From assembly GCA_035704555.1 (NCBI GenBank), contig DASSWT010000278.1, forward strand, positions 1 to 39,270: DNA of 39,270 bases. Reading direction: 5' to 3'. The position numbers were made by a program, and so were the translations under genes. A model generated the notes under the pieces. The model was not told the DNA's origin and did no database searches. It saw only the letters and a program-made list of their open reading frames with translations. This stretch comes from Saccharospirillum sp035704555. Lineage in GTDB: Bacteria; Pseudomonadota; Gammaproteobacteria; Pseudomonadales; Natronospirillaceae. This document shows, piece by piece, positions 26,801 through 33,445 of this stretch. The number at the start of each line of letters is the position of its first letter. Within the stretch, counting starts at the first letter, position 1.

Positions 26801-27059
26801 CGCAGTCGCCCAGGTATTCGGTTCGCCCCGGGTTATGGTTGGAACGACGATACCCCAGCCACAGCCCCCAGACCGCCTGAACCGAATAGACGTTATCGCG
26901 CACCCAGGCATCGGTGTAATCACCGTGCCCGTTTACGTCAGTACTGGCCGGAAACAGACCGGTTTGGGCATCCTGTCGACTCAGAATAGTCGCATAAACT
27001 TCATCGAAATACTGATCAAGGCGCTCGCAAGCGCCCTGCTCATTGGTGACATCGGTCAT
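23847..27059 (-). CDS. Phosphorylase kinase alpha/beta subunit-like protein (GH15-type fold)
   Basis: At 1070 residues this is homologous along its length to the regulatory alpha/beta subunits of eukaryotic glycogen phosphorylase kinase. The N-terminal GH15-like (alpha/alpha)6 domain has DAWVRDNVYSVQAVWGL (50-66), LMRGLLNSMLRQ, DDDKWGHLQLDATS (132-145), YGIWERGNKINNG (187-199) and ELNASSVGM-like EINASSVGM (202-210). The C-terminal part also keeps family stretches: LRKAAGVLGKYWGGLEDSV, EILARQRIINVGRAYS and ILNQEILVILS. It may bind or hydrolyse alpha-glucans; the Glu in IWERG is a candidate catalytic acid but I cannot confirm a second one. No kinase domain is fused. The ATG is preceded by a GGAG site. 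Its neighbours, malQ downstream and Entner-Doudoroff genes upstream, indicate a role in glucan metabolism or sensing. Confidence 0.85.
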   Translation of the reverse strand: MTDVTNEQGACERLDQYFDEVYATILSRQDAQTGLFPASTDVNGHGDYTDAWVRDNVYSVQAVWGLWLGYRRSNHNPGRTEYLGDCVTRLMRGLLNSMLRQSHKVERFKYTQNPMDALHAKYGTQSGDTVVDDDKWGHLQLDATSIFLLMLAQMTRSGLRLIHTVDEVNFVQNLVWYIGRGYRTPDYGIWERGNKINNGHVEINASSVGMVKAALQAMRGLNLLHDTHSYRGVIHVVSDEIARCRTTLENLLPRESLSKEVDAACLSVIGYPAFAVEKNSLVKTTRQHILDKLAGQYGCKRFLLDGHQTVLENHDRLHYEPEELRNFENIESEWPLFFAFLYLDALFAGDAERSNEYRQKLDELRVEKDGLLLLPELYFVDQEHIEAERADPGSQPRVANANVPLVWTQSLYVLGCLLHEGLITTDELDPLAAHKRIGRKYRSPVLVGLLAENDSVKDRLAARGLWSETVDQLDPVRVLPPLELARVFNVVGQNRTLGLTGRPQRRPRSLATAQLYQLGGESCVFLPQFQNRDTFYLASDNRLLCEKVQAELKYISRHWDQNKQPLMMLYLTETMTSAVDADAVFDLVAELSGGSCNGVTVRTGSILTLLDEVGTERIDDLNDYYVPDALSLARLRRKNWLPEADHCRPAQPSALALLEPTEGLDQQRARLLASTNLREQMDIVTDWAQVHGLDFEPGIAPRVTVKVLLEEVYRKAGCRHEWSVLRKAAGVLGKYWGGLEDSVAEILARQRIINVGRAYSDQGLIRMPLSNRETLALIRQNCGADVREAILNQEILVILSVIMRGEPELFDGMMTVRPGHLAQLMMGRFAQEASLEPDQAFERLAAMSPFDIQTRIRDILESYSEEVGRLFSTEALHLRSAPGVLRRGDAPTIGLAEATADVADWHTWREEQGVMPRFPESFHQRLWAVLQQCLGIVVGDRFEPRSRLQSDLVTSHMTGGEPQFAQLVERLLSQIESPAYRQMSVEALAALMAFAEANPELELDDFVILDVVISHAVRLSWQYDHPGQAGAYNQFRGEAWQLFYRAPPETVRYWLLEALTYLVEHAPEMA

Positions 27060-27149
27060 TCGCTGACACTCCGGGAGGGACAGTACAACAACCCGTTTTG
27101 CAACCTCTATGCCTAACGGGTACAGCGCTCAGCGCTCTTTGAAACCGGT

Positions 27150-27785
27150 TCAGGATTGCCCGGCCAACTCGCATGCTTCGCGAGCGAGCTGCTCGATGCG
27201 ATCCCAGTCGCCCTGATTCAGGGCATCGGCCGGCACCACCCAGGAGCCACCAACACAGACCACATTGGGCAAGGCCAGGTATTGGGTGAAATCCTTGACC
27301 GAAATGCCGCCGGTCGGGCAGAACTTCACGTCCGGGAATGGTCCGGCAAAGGCCTTCAGCGCCGATACACCACCCGAGGCCGCTGCCGGGAAGAATTTGA
27401 AATGTTCGTAACCCATTTCCAGCCCCTGCATCATTTCCGACACACTGGCGATGGCAGGCAGAAACGGCATCGAGGTTTGCTTGCCGGCTTCGAGCAGCCG
27501 GGGCGTGGCGCCCGGGCTGATGGCGAAATCGGCACCGATGGCTTCCAGTTGCTTCAATTGTTCGACCCGGGTCACGGTGCCCGCACCAACGATGATGCCG
27601 TCGACTTTTTTCATTTCAGCAATGACGTCAATGGCCGCACTGGTGCGCAAGGTGACTTCCAGTACCTTAAGGCCGCCTGCTTTCAGGGCGCGGGCCAGTG
27701 GCTGGGCGTCTTCAACTCGGCTGACCGCCAGCACCGGCATAACCGGGAAGGCACGTTCAAGAATGTCCTGGACTTGATAGCTCAT
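27150..27785 (-). CDS. eda: KDPG/KHG aldolase
   Basis: A 211-residue class I aldolase that splits 2-keto-3-deoxy-6-phosphogluconate into pyruvate and glyceraldehyde-3-phosphate, the last Entner-Doudoroff step. The Schiff-base Lys is in YEHFKFFPAAASGG, the catalytic Glu in LKVLEVTLRT, and phosphate-binding residues are in CPTGGISVKDF and VGGSWVVP. It is 52 bp after glk in the zwf-pgl-edd-glk-eda order. The next gene on the same strand starts 90 bp further; no strong terminator is seen between, only a short AGCGC/GCGCT stem without a U tract. Confidence 0.96.
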   Translation of the reverse strand: MSYQVQDILERAFPVMPVLAVSRVEDAQPLARALKAGGLKVLEVTLRTSAAIDVIAEMKKVDGIIVGAGTVTRVEQLKQLEAIGADFAISPGATPRLLEAGKQTSMPFLPAIASVSEMMQGLEMGYEHFKFFPAAASGGVSALKAFAGPFPDVKFCPTGGISVKDFTQYLALPNVVCVGGSWVVPADALNQGDWDRIEQLAREACELAGQS

Positions 27786-27837
27786 AATCTTCTCTCTGCA
27801 AAAACGGGAAATCCCCCATGCCGGTGTTGTGCACCGG

Positions 27838-28848
27838 TCAGGCGATCACTGTATTTAAACGATGATTCAATACCGCCGCCGAGCCCAGCAAGCCGGGCTG
27901 TTTGGCGACGACAACGTAGGTGGGTATCGGCTGATTAAAACCACTCAGACGACCCTTGGCCTCAAACCGGGAGCGAAACTGGCTGTTCTGAAAATAAGGC
28001 AGAAAACGCGGGACGATGCCGCCGGTGATGTAAACCCCGCCCTTGGCGCCCAGCGTTAGCGCAACATCGCCAGCATAGCTACCCAGAATGGCGCAGAAAC
28101 GGGCCAGCGTTTCCTCGCACAGGGGGTCGGTCTTTTCCAGCGCTCGGGTAGAGATGTCGGGCGCTTTCAGGCTTTCTGCGGTGACGCCGCGCAAATGGCA
28201 TAGCGCCTGATATATGTTCTCGATACCCATGCCTGAGACCAGACGCTCAATGGATACCCGTTCATATTTGGTGAGCAGAAACTGCAGAATGCCGATTTCG
28301 ACGTCATCGGTGGGTGCAAAATGCGCATGCCCGCCTTCGGTCTGCAAGGTCACCGGGCCGGCATCGCCAAAGGCCAGACCAGCCAGCCCCAACCCGGTTC
28401 CCGGGCCGGTGACCGCCATGGGCAGCCCGGCCACAGCTTCACCGCGACCGACCTTGACCAGACCATTGCTGTCGAGCTGGGGGATCGAATTGGCCAGGGC
28501 ATTGTAGTCGTTCACAAACACCAGCGTTTCCAGACCGAGCGTGGCTTTTAGCTCGCTGACTTTAAATGACCAGGTGTGGTTGGTCATGGTGATCTGGTCC
28601 TGGTCCGTCGGGCAGGCGATCGCCATCACCGAGTGGCGTGGCCGGTCATAATCGGCCGCCGGGCCGGCCAGATAGGCCAGTATCGCATCGGCAATGGTCT
28701 CGTATTCGGCGCCATTCAACGCAGCCACAGCCACCAGATCCTGCTCGGTCAGTGGCAACCCGGTCAACGGATCAAACTGCTTGATCGGCGCCAGAGCAAA
28801 GCGCGCGTTGGTGCCGCCGATGTCGGCGACCAATCCATATTCAACCAT
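27838..28848 (-). CDS. glk: Glucokinase
   Basis: A 336-residue ATP-dependent glucokinase of the proteobacterial hexokinase-fold Glk family (not ROK). The N-terminal phosphate motif is VADIGGTNARFALA. Others are FVNDYNALA (catalytic Asp), GPGTGLGLAGL, EGGHAHFAP (glucose contact) and the adenosine-motif region GAKGGVYITGGIVPRF. It makes glucose-6-phosphate, the substrate of Zwf, from free glucose such as that released by MalQ. Its start overlaps the edd stop by 8 bp, so translation is coupled. Confidence 0.96.
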   Translation of the reverse strand: MVEYGLVADIGGTNARFALAPIKQFDPLTGLPLTEQDLVAVAALNGAEYETIADAILAYLAGPAADYDRPRHSVMAIACPTDQDQITMTNHTWSFKVSELKATLGLETLVFVNDYNALANSIPQLDSNGLVKVGRGEAVAGLPMAVTGPGTGLGLAGLAFGDAGPVTLQTEGGHAHFAPTDDVEIGILQFLLTKYERVSIERLVSGMGIENIYQALCHLRGVTAESLKAPDISTRALEKTDPLCEETLARFCAILGSYAGDVALTLGAKGGVYITGGIVPRFLPYFQNSQFRSRFEAKGRLSGFNQPIPTYVVVAKQPGLLGSAAVLNHRLNTVIA

Positions 28849-30676
28849 TATTCACCTCGGAATCTTCAAACCGGAATACGGTGGCACCCTCTTCCGCCGT
28901 GCTGACTGCACTGCGCATATGGCCAAAGAGCTCGCGGCCAACGCCAAACTGATTGGCCGACAAGTCAGCCACTACCGGGGTGCGCGCGGCGAACTCCGCC
29001 GGGTCGACTTGAATGTTCAGCTCGCCGGTATGGGCGTCGAGTTTGATCAGATCGCCCGATTGGACGCGGGCAAGTGGTCCGCCTTCACTGGCCTCTGGCG
29101 ACAGATGAATGGCAGCAGGTACCTTGCCGGAGGCGCCGCTCATGCGGCCGTCGGTCACCAGCGCCACTTTATAGCCTTTATCCTGCAAGACACCCAGCGG
29201 CGGTGTTAGCTTGTGCAATTCAGGCATACCGTTGGCTTTCGGCCCCTGGAAGCGAACCACGACCACGCAGTCTTTGTTCAGATCGCCGGCCTCAAAAGCC
29301 GCCTGCAAATCGTGCTGGCTTTCAAAGATGACCGCCGGGGCCTCAATTTGCTGATGCTCTTTCTTGACTGCAGAGACCTTGATAACGCCGGTACCCAGGT
29401 TGCCTTTAATAACATGCAGGCCACCTTCCGGGCTGAACGGGTTGCTGACCGGACGAACGATCTCTTCATTCAGTGACTTGCCAGCCCCCGGCTTGAACAC
29501 GATATCATCGCCTTCCAGGAATGGCTCTTCGGTGTACTTGCGCAGGCCACTGCCCATGATGGTATTGACGTCATCGTGCAGCAAACCACCATCGAGCAGC
29601 TCGCCGATCAGATAACCGAGACCACCGGCTGCATGGAAGTGGTTCACGTCGGCCATGCCATTGGGGTACACCTTCGCCAGCGACGGCACGACGCGAGACA
29701 GATCGGAAAAATCTTCCCAGGTCAGAATAATGCCGGCGGCACGCGCCATGGCGATCAAGTGAATGGTCAGGTTGGTGGAGCCGCCGGTACTGAGCAGCCC
29801 AACCAGACCATTGACGAAGGCTTTTTCGGTGAGCACGTCATACAGCGGCGTGTACTGACCGTTCTGTTTGGTGATACGCACCGCCTGCTGAGTCGCTTCA
29901 CGGGTCAGTGCATCGCGCATGCTGTTTTCCGGGTTCACAAAGCTGCTGCCAGGCAGGTGCAGGCCCATGAATTCCATCAGCATCTGGTTGGTGTTGGCGG
30001 TGCCGTAAAAGGTACAGGTACCGGCACTGTGGTAGGAATCCGATTCGGCCTGCAGCAGGGCATCGCGCCCGACCTTGCCCTGGGCGTATTCCTGTCGAAC
30101 ACGGGCTTTTTCACTGTTGGGCAAGCCGGACGGCATTGGGCCAGCGGGTACGAAGACGGTGGGCAAATAGCCAAAACGCAGGGCACCCATCACCAGGCCC
30201 GGAACAATTTTATCGCATACACCCAGATACAGTGCCGCATCAAACATGTTGTGCGACAGGCCGATGCCGGCCGACATAGCAATGTTGTCACGGCTGAACA
30301 GGCTCAGCTCCATGCCCGGCTGACCCTGGGTCACGCCATCGCACATGGCCGGGGTGCCACCGGCAACCTGCGCCGTACAGCCCATCTCACGGGCAGCGGC
30401 CTTGATGATGGCGGGGAACCGCTCATAAGGGTGGTGCGCACTGAGCATGTCGTTGTAGGCAGTGATGATGCCGAGGTTGGCAGCATTCATCATCTTGATG
30501 GTGTTTTTCTCGCTTTCCGAACAGGCAGCAAAGCCGTGCGCCAGGTTGCCACAGCTGAGCTGTTTGCGGTCCGGAATGTTATCGCCCGCGTCTTTCATGC
30601 GCGTCAGGTACAGCTGGCGCGAGGCCCGGCTGCGTTCGATGATGCGGTCTGTTACACGGTTCAATTCGGTGTTCAT
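28841..30676 (-). CDS. edd: 6-phosphogluconate dehydratase
   Basis: A 611-residue IlvD/Edd-family iron-sulfur dehydratase that converts 6-phosphogluconate to KDPG, the committed Entner-Doudoroff step. Family motifs are GIITAYNDMLSAHHPYE, CTAQVAGGTPAMCDGVTQGQPG and GRMSGASGKVPAAIH; cysteines suitable for the 4Fe-4S cluster lie in the first half and the central region. The ATG at 30676 is chosen because AGGAG stands just upstream. A GTG at 30751 in the same frame lies inside a repeat element and is rejected. Length agrees with Edd (about 608). The repeat element (30698-30885) separates it from pgl; glk overlaps its 3' end. Confidence 0.96.
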   Translation of the reverse strand: MNTELNRVTDRIIERSRASRQLYLTRMKDAGDNIPDRKQLSCGNLAHGFAACSESEKNTIKMMNAANLGIITAYNDMLSAHHPYERFPAIIKAAAREMGCTAQVAGGTPAMCDGVTQGQPGMELSLFSRDNIAMSAGIGLSHNMFDAALYLGVCDKIVPGLVMGALRFGYLPTVFVPAGPMPSGLPNSEKARVRQEYAQGKVGRDALLQAESDSYHSAGTCTFYGTANTNQMLMEFMGLHLPGSSFVNPENSMRDALTREATQQAVRITKQNGQYTPLYDVLTEKAFVNGLVGLLSTGGSTNLTIHLIAMARAAGIILTWEDFSDLSRVVPSLAKVYPNGMADVNHFHAAGGLGYLIGELLDGGLLHDDVNTIMGSGLRKYTEEPFLEGDDIVFKPGAGKSLNEEIVRPVSNPFSPEGGLHVIKGNLGTGVIKVSAVKKEHQQIEAPAVIFESQHDLQAAFEAGDLNKDCVVVVRFQGPKANGMPELHKLTPPLGVLQDKGYKVALVTDGRMSGASGKVPAAIHLSPEASEGGPLARVQSGDLIKLDAHTGELNIQVDPAEFAARTPVVADLSANQFGVGRELFGHMRSAVSTAEEGATVFRFEDSEVNNG

Positions 30677-30697
30677 GTTCACACTCCTGTTTTGAAA

Positions 30698-30885
30698 CTC
30701 AAGTTTCGGAGTTCGCGGTTGGCGATGTTGCCAGTCGCCCGCACCGGCCACCAGGCAGGGCTATCGAGGGTCGGCGTAAACCCATCCGTGGGGCCTGGAC
30801 CGCAGCATCCTTGCTGCGGACCACCCTCGATAGCCCTGCCTGGCGTCCGGTGCTGATCCTTTGCAATCGAACTCCAAAACTTGAG
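30698..30885. mobile_element. Non-coding inverted-repeat element E1 (MITE-like), 188 bp
   Basis: Ends are near-perfect 18-bp inverted repeats: CTCAAGTTTCGGAGTTCG (30698-30715) and CGAACTCCAAAACTTGAG (30868-30885), 17/18 complementary. The element is flanked on both sides by a perfect 6-bp direct repeat TTGAAA (30692-30697 and 30886-30891), as expected of a target-site duplication. Inside, 30751-30771 pairs perfectly with 30823-30843 (21 bp), and 30741-30747 with 30847-30853. The loop holds a further 8-bp hairpin (30800-30807 with 30812-30819). There is no coding capacity. Its interior is similar, in inverted orientation, to the element at 34356-34611. It sits between pgl and edd, 21 bp from the edd start codon. 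Confidence 0.72.
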
Positions 30886-30962
30886 TTGAAAGTGGCGAAG
30901 CCTTTTGGCAGATCGTTTACCGCGTTGCAGTCATCAACCGCGCAGCCACTTCCAACGACGCT

Positions 30963-31661
30963 TTATTCGGCCCAGTACACAGAGACCGGGGTCTGGCTTT
31001 GTTTAAGCACGCTGCGCACCGGCAACTCGGTTACCGGCCCCTCGCCCAGGGCGGCTTCCAACACCGGCTTTTTACCCGCGCCGGTCAGGTGCAATACGAC
31101 CAAGTCGCTGCGCAGAATGCGCTGCAGCGTCAGGGTCATGCGCGGGTGCGGTGCCGTTTTGGGCACCACTGCGCAGCAATCACCGGGCTGGTCTTTATCG
31201 AGGGCTTTGTCGAGCGTATCAGCCCCGGGGAAGAACGAAGCGGTGTGGCCGTCTTCACCCATGCCCAGAATCGTTACCGTTAACATTTCCGGCAAATCGA
31301 CCAGCGCCTTGTTCAGTTCCGATTCGGCTTCGAATGGCGATTCGGCGGCGGTCTTGTGTGGGATAAAACGCGCGGCGGCCGCTTTGTTTTGCAGCAAATG
31401 GGTGCGCACCAGCTTTTCGTTGCTGTCGTCGTGGTCGGGGGCTACCCAGCGCTCATCAACCAGGGTTATCGTCACCTTGCTCCAGTCGAGGTCGGCCTGG
31501 CTCAGGGTTTGAAACAGCGCCACGGGAGTGCGCCCGCCCGATACCGCCAGCCCTGCTTCGCCATTGGCGTCGATATCGGCTTTGAGCCGGGTAAGGATCT
31601 CACCGGCCAGGGCTTCCGTCAGGGCATCCCGGTTGTCGAAATCGTGTTGTGTCATGGTCAT
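30963..31661 (-). CDS. pgl: 6-phosphogluconolactonase
   Basis: A 232-residue DevB/SOL-type lactonase that hydrolyses 6-phosphogluconolactone from Zwf. Motifs are LAVSGGRTPVALF, VDERWVAPDHDDSNE and GMGEDGHTASFFPGAD (catalytic His). It starts 12 bp after the zwf stop with a GGAG site; a second ATG two codons in is the alternative start. It is followed by the repeat element E1 and then edd, so the operon is zwf-pgl-(E1)-edd-glk-eda. Confidence 0.95.
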   Translation of the reverse strand: MTMTQHDFDNRDALTEALAGEILTRLKADIDANGEAGLAVSGGRTPVALFQTLSQADLDWSKVTITLVDERWVAPDHDDSNEKLVRTHLLQNKAAAARFIPHKTAAESPFEAESELNKALVDLPEMLTVTILGMGEDGHTASFFPGADTLDKALDKDQPGDCCAVVPKTAPHPRMTLTLQRILRSDLVVLHLTGAGKKPVLEAALGEGPVTELPVRSVLKQSQTPVSVYWAE

Positions 31662-31673
31662 GGTCGGAGCTCC

Positions 31674-33155
31674 TTAATTGGTTTCGTGCCAGCTGCGGCC
31701 ATCGCGAGCGACCAGTTCAAACGCCGCTTGCGGCCCCCAGCTTCCGGCCGGGTAGACGTGTGGGTCAACCGTGGCGGTCGCCCAGCTTTCCAGTATGGCA
31801 TCGGCCCAGACCCAGGCAGCTTCGACTTCATCACGATGCACAAACAAGGTCGAGTTGCCGCGAATCACATCGAGAATCAAGCGTTCATAGGCTTCGGGTA
31901 CCCTTGAGTCGGCGATGCGGTCGGGCAGCGTCAGGTTCAAGGTCACCGGCGTCACTTCCATACCTTCGCCCAGGCCGGGCAGCTTGTTCATCATGTACAG
32001 CTGAATCGATTCTTCGGGCTGCAACCGGATGACCAGCTTGTTGGGGCTCATGTTCGCCGTGCCGGGGAAAATGGAATGCGGCACGTCTTTAAACTGAATC
32101 ACAATTTCACTGTAGCGGGCGGGCAGGCGTTTGCCGGTGCGCAGATAAAACGGCACGCCGCGCCAGCGCCAGTTGTGAATGTCCGCACGAATGGCGACGA
32201 AGGTTTCGGTTTGCGAATCGGGCACACCGCCCTCTTCTTCCTTGTACCCCGGGACTTTGCGGCCATCCATATTGCCTGCTGTGTACTGGGCCCGCACGGT
32301 GTTGCGCCGCACCCGGTCGACCGACATCTTTTTCAGTGATTTGAGCACTTTGAGCTTTTCTGCCCGCACCGCTTCGGCATCCAGCGAGACTGGCACACCC
32401 ATGGCCACCAGGCTGAGCAATTGCAGCAAGTGGTTCTGAATCATGTCGCGCAGCGCGCCGGAATCGTCGTAATAGCCCCAGCGACCTTCAACGCCCACGG
32501 TTTCGGCGACGGTGATTTGCACGTTATCAATATGGGCGTTGGTCCAGACCGGTTCGAACAGGGCATTGGCAAAACGCACCGCGAGCAGGTTTTGTACGGT
32601 TTCCTTGCCCAGGTAATGGTCGATGCGGTAGATATTCTTCTCGGAAAAGGAGCGAGCCACAGCATCATTGATGGTCTTGGAAGATTCCAGACTTTTGCCG
32701 ATGGGTTTTTCCATCACTACACGAGTGCGGTCGCTTACCAGCCCGGCCGCAGCCAGGTTATCGGTGATGTCGCCAAAGAAGTCCGGCGCGGTCGACATAT
32801 AGTAGACGGTGTCGTTCTGGGTGAAGGATTTGCCCAGTGCTTTTTTCAGCAGTTTGAAGCTGTCGAGGTTACGTGCATCGACCGCAACGTAGTTCAGGCG
32901 GTCTTTAAACCGTTCCCAGACGGCGTCATCCCAACAATCTGCATCGCCGAACTCATCAATACCCTGGCGGACCATCTCGATATAGCCATCACGGCCAATA
33001 TCCGTCCGGGAGGCGCCGATGACCTGAGTGCCCTCGCACAAGTAGCCGCCACGATCGAGGTTATACAGCGCGGGTAACAGTTTGCGTATGGCCAGATCGC
33101 CATTACCGCCGAAAATAACGACGTTGCAAGGGTAGCAGGTCGTGTTGTGTTGCAT
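31674..33155 (-). CDS. zwf: Glucose-6-phosphate 1-dehydrogenase
   Basis: A 493-residue enzyme oxidising glucose-6-phosphate to 6-phosphogluconolactone with NADP or NAD. The dinucleotide site is FGGNGDLAIRKLLPALYNL (the usual form is GASGDLxxRK). The substrate motif RIDHYLGKETVQNLLAVRFAN carries the catalytic His/Lys. GVPFYLRTGKRL is the further family signature. It is the first gene of the minus-strand sugar run, divergent from hexR; two HexR-like sites lie in the 290-bp intergenic gap. Confidence 0.97.
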   Translation of the reverse strand: MQHNTTCYPCNVVIFGGNGDLAIRKLLPALYNLDRGGYLCEGTQVIGASRTDIGRDGYIEMVRQGIDEFGDADCWDDAVWERFKDRLNYVAVDARNLDSFKLLKKALGKSFTQNDTVYYMSTAPDFFGDITDNLAAAGLVSDRTRVVMEKPIGKSLESSKTINDAVARSFSEKNIYRIDHYLGKETVQNLLAVRFANALFEPVWTNAHIDNVQITVAETVGVEGRWGYYDDSGALRDMIQNHLLQLLSLVAMGVPVSLDAEAVRAEKLKVLKSLKKMSVDRVRRNTVRAQYTAGNMDGRKVPGYKEEEGGVPDSQTETFVAIRADIHNWRWRGVPFYLRTGKRLPARYSEIVIQFKDVPHSIFPGTANMSPNKLVIRLQPEESIQLYMMNKLPGLGEGMEVTPVTLNLTLPDRIADSRVPEAYERLILDVIRGNSTLFVHRDEVEAAWVWADAILESWATATVDPHVYPAGSWGPQAAFELVARDGRSWHETN

Positions 33156-33215
33156 AGATCACTCCCGGTCAAATGCCATTCCGATGGCCTGAAACAGCCA
33201 CCGTGTTGTAATTTA

Positions 33216-33232
33216 TTTTCAATTTTACGGGA
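33216..33232. promoter_or_regulatory. Candidate HexR operator, zwf-proximal
   Basis: TTGTAATTTATTTTCAA matches 15 of 17 positions of the recalled HexR consensus TTGTAATTWWATTACAA. It lies 60 bp before the zwf start in the zwf/hexR divergent region, where HexR sites are known in pseudomonads. Confidence 0.6.
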
Positions 33233-33256
33233 AATAAACCCCCATGTCGCCCATAT

Positions 33257-33273
33257 TTGTAATTTTACAACAA
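33257..33273. promoter_or_regulatory. Candidate HexR operator, second site in the zwf/hexR region
   Basis: TTGTAATTTTACAACAA also matches 15/17; its first 14 bp form arms TTGTAA/TTACAA around TT. The centres of the two sites are 41 bp apart (about four helical turns), so HexR dimers could co-operate from the same DNA face. Confidence 0.6.
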
Positions 33274-33445
33274 TGTGATGACCGACCATAATAGGCGCTA
33301 ATAGTGACGTTTTCAGGTCTGCGGGAACAGATAGTCACACAGCGCGCTTTCGTCTGCGGGTTGAATTCCCTACAATCGCGAACACTCAACCCGGGGGTTG
33401 GCGCGTTTGCAGCACCCCACGCAATCAACCAAGGATTGTCAGTCC

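Noticed and set aside
30677..30751. 25-codon N-terminal extension of edd starting at GTG 30751
   Set aside because: It lies inside repeat element E1, is not conserved in Edd proteins, and AGGAG stands properly before the ATG at 30676.
29576..30856. 426-codon plus-strand frame opposite edd
   Set aside because: Shadow of the conserved edd frame; it runs on into repeat element E1 and has no domain signature.
33156..33445. zwf/hexR gap as a place for a small RNA gene
   Set aside because: The AT-rich palindromes are explained by HexR-like operators, and no terminator-bounded transcript unit is visible.
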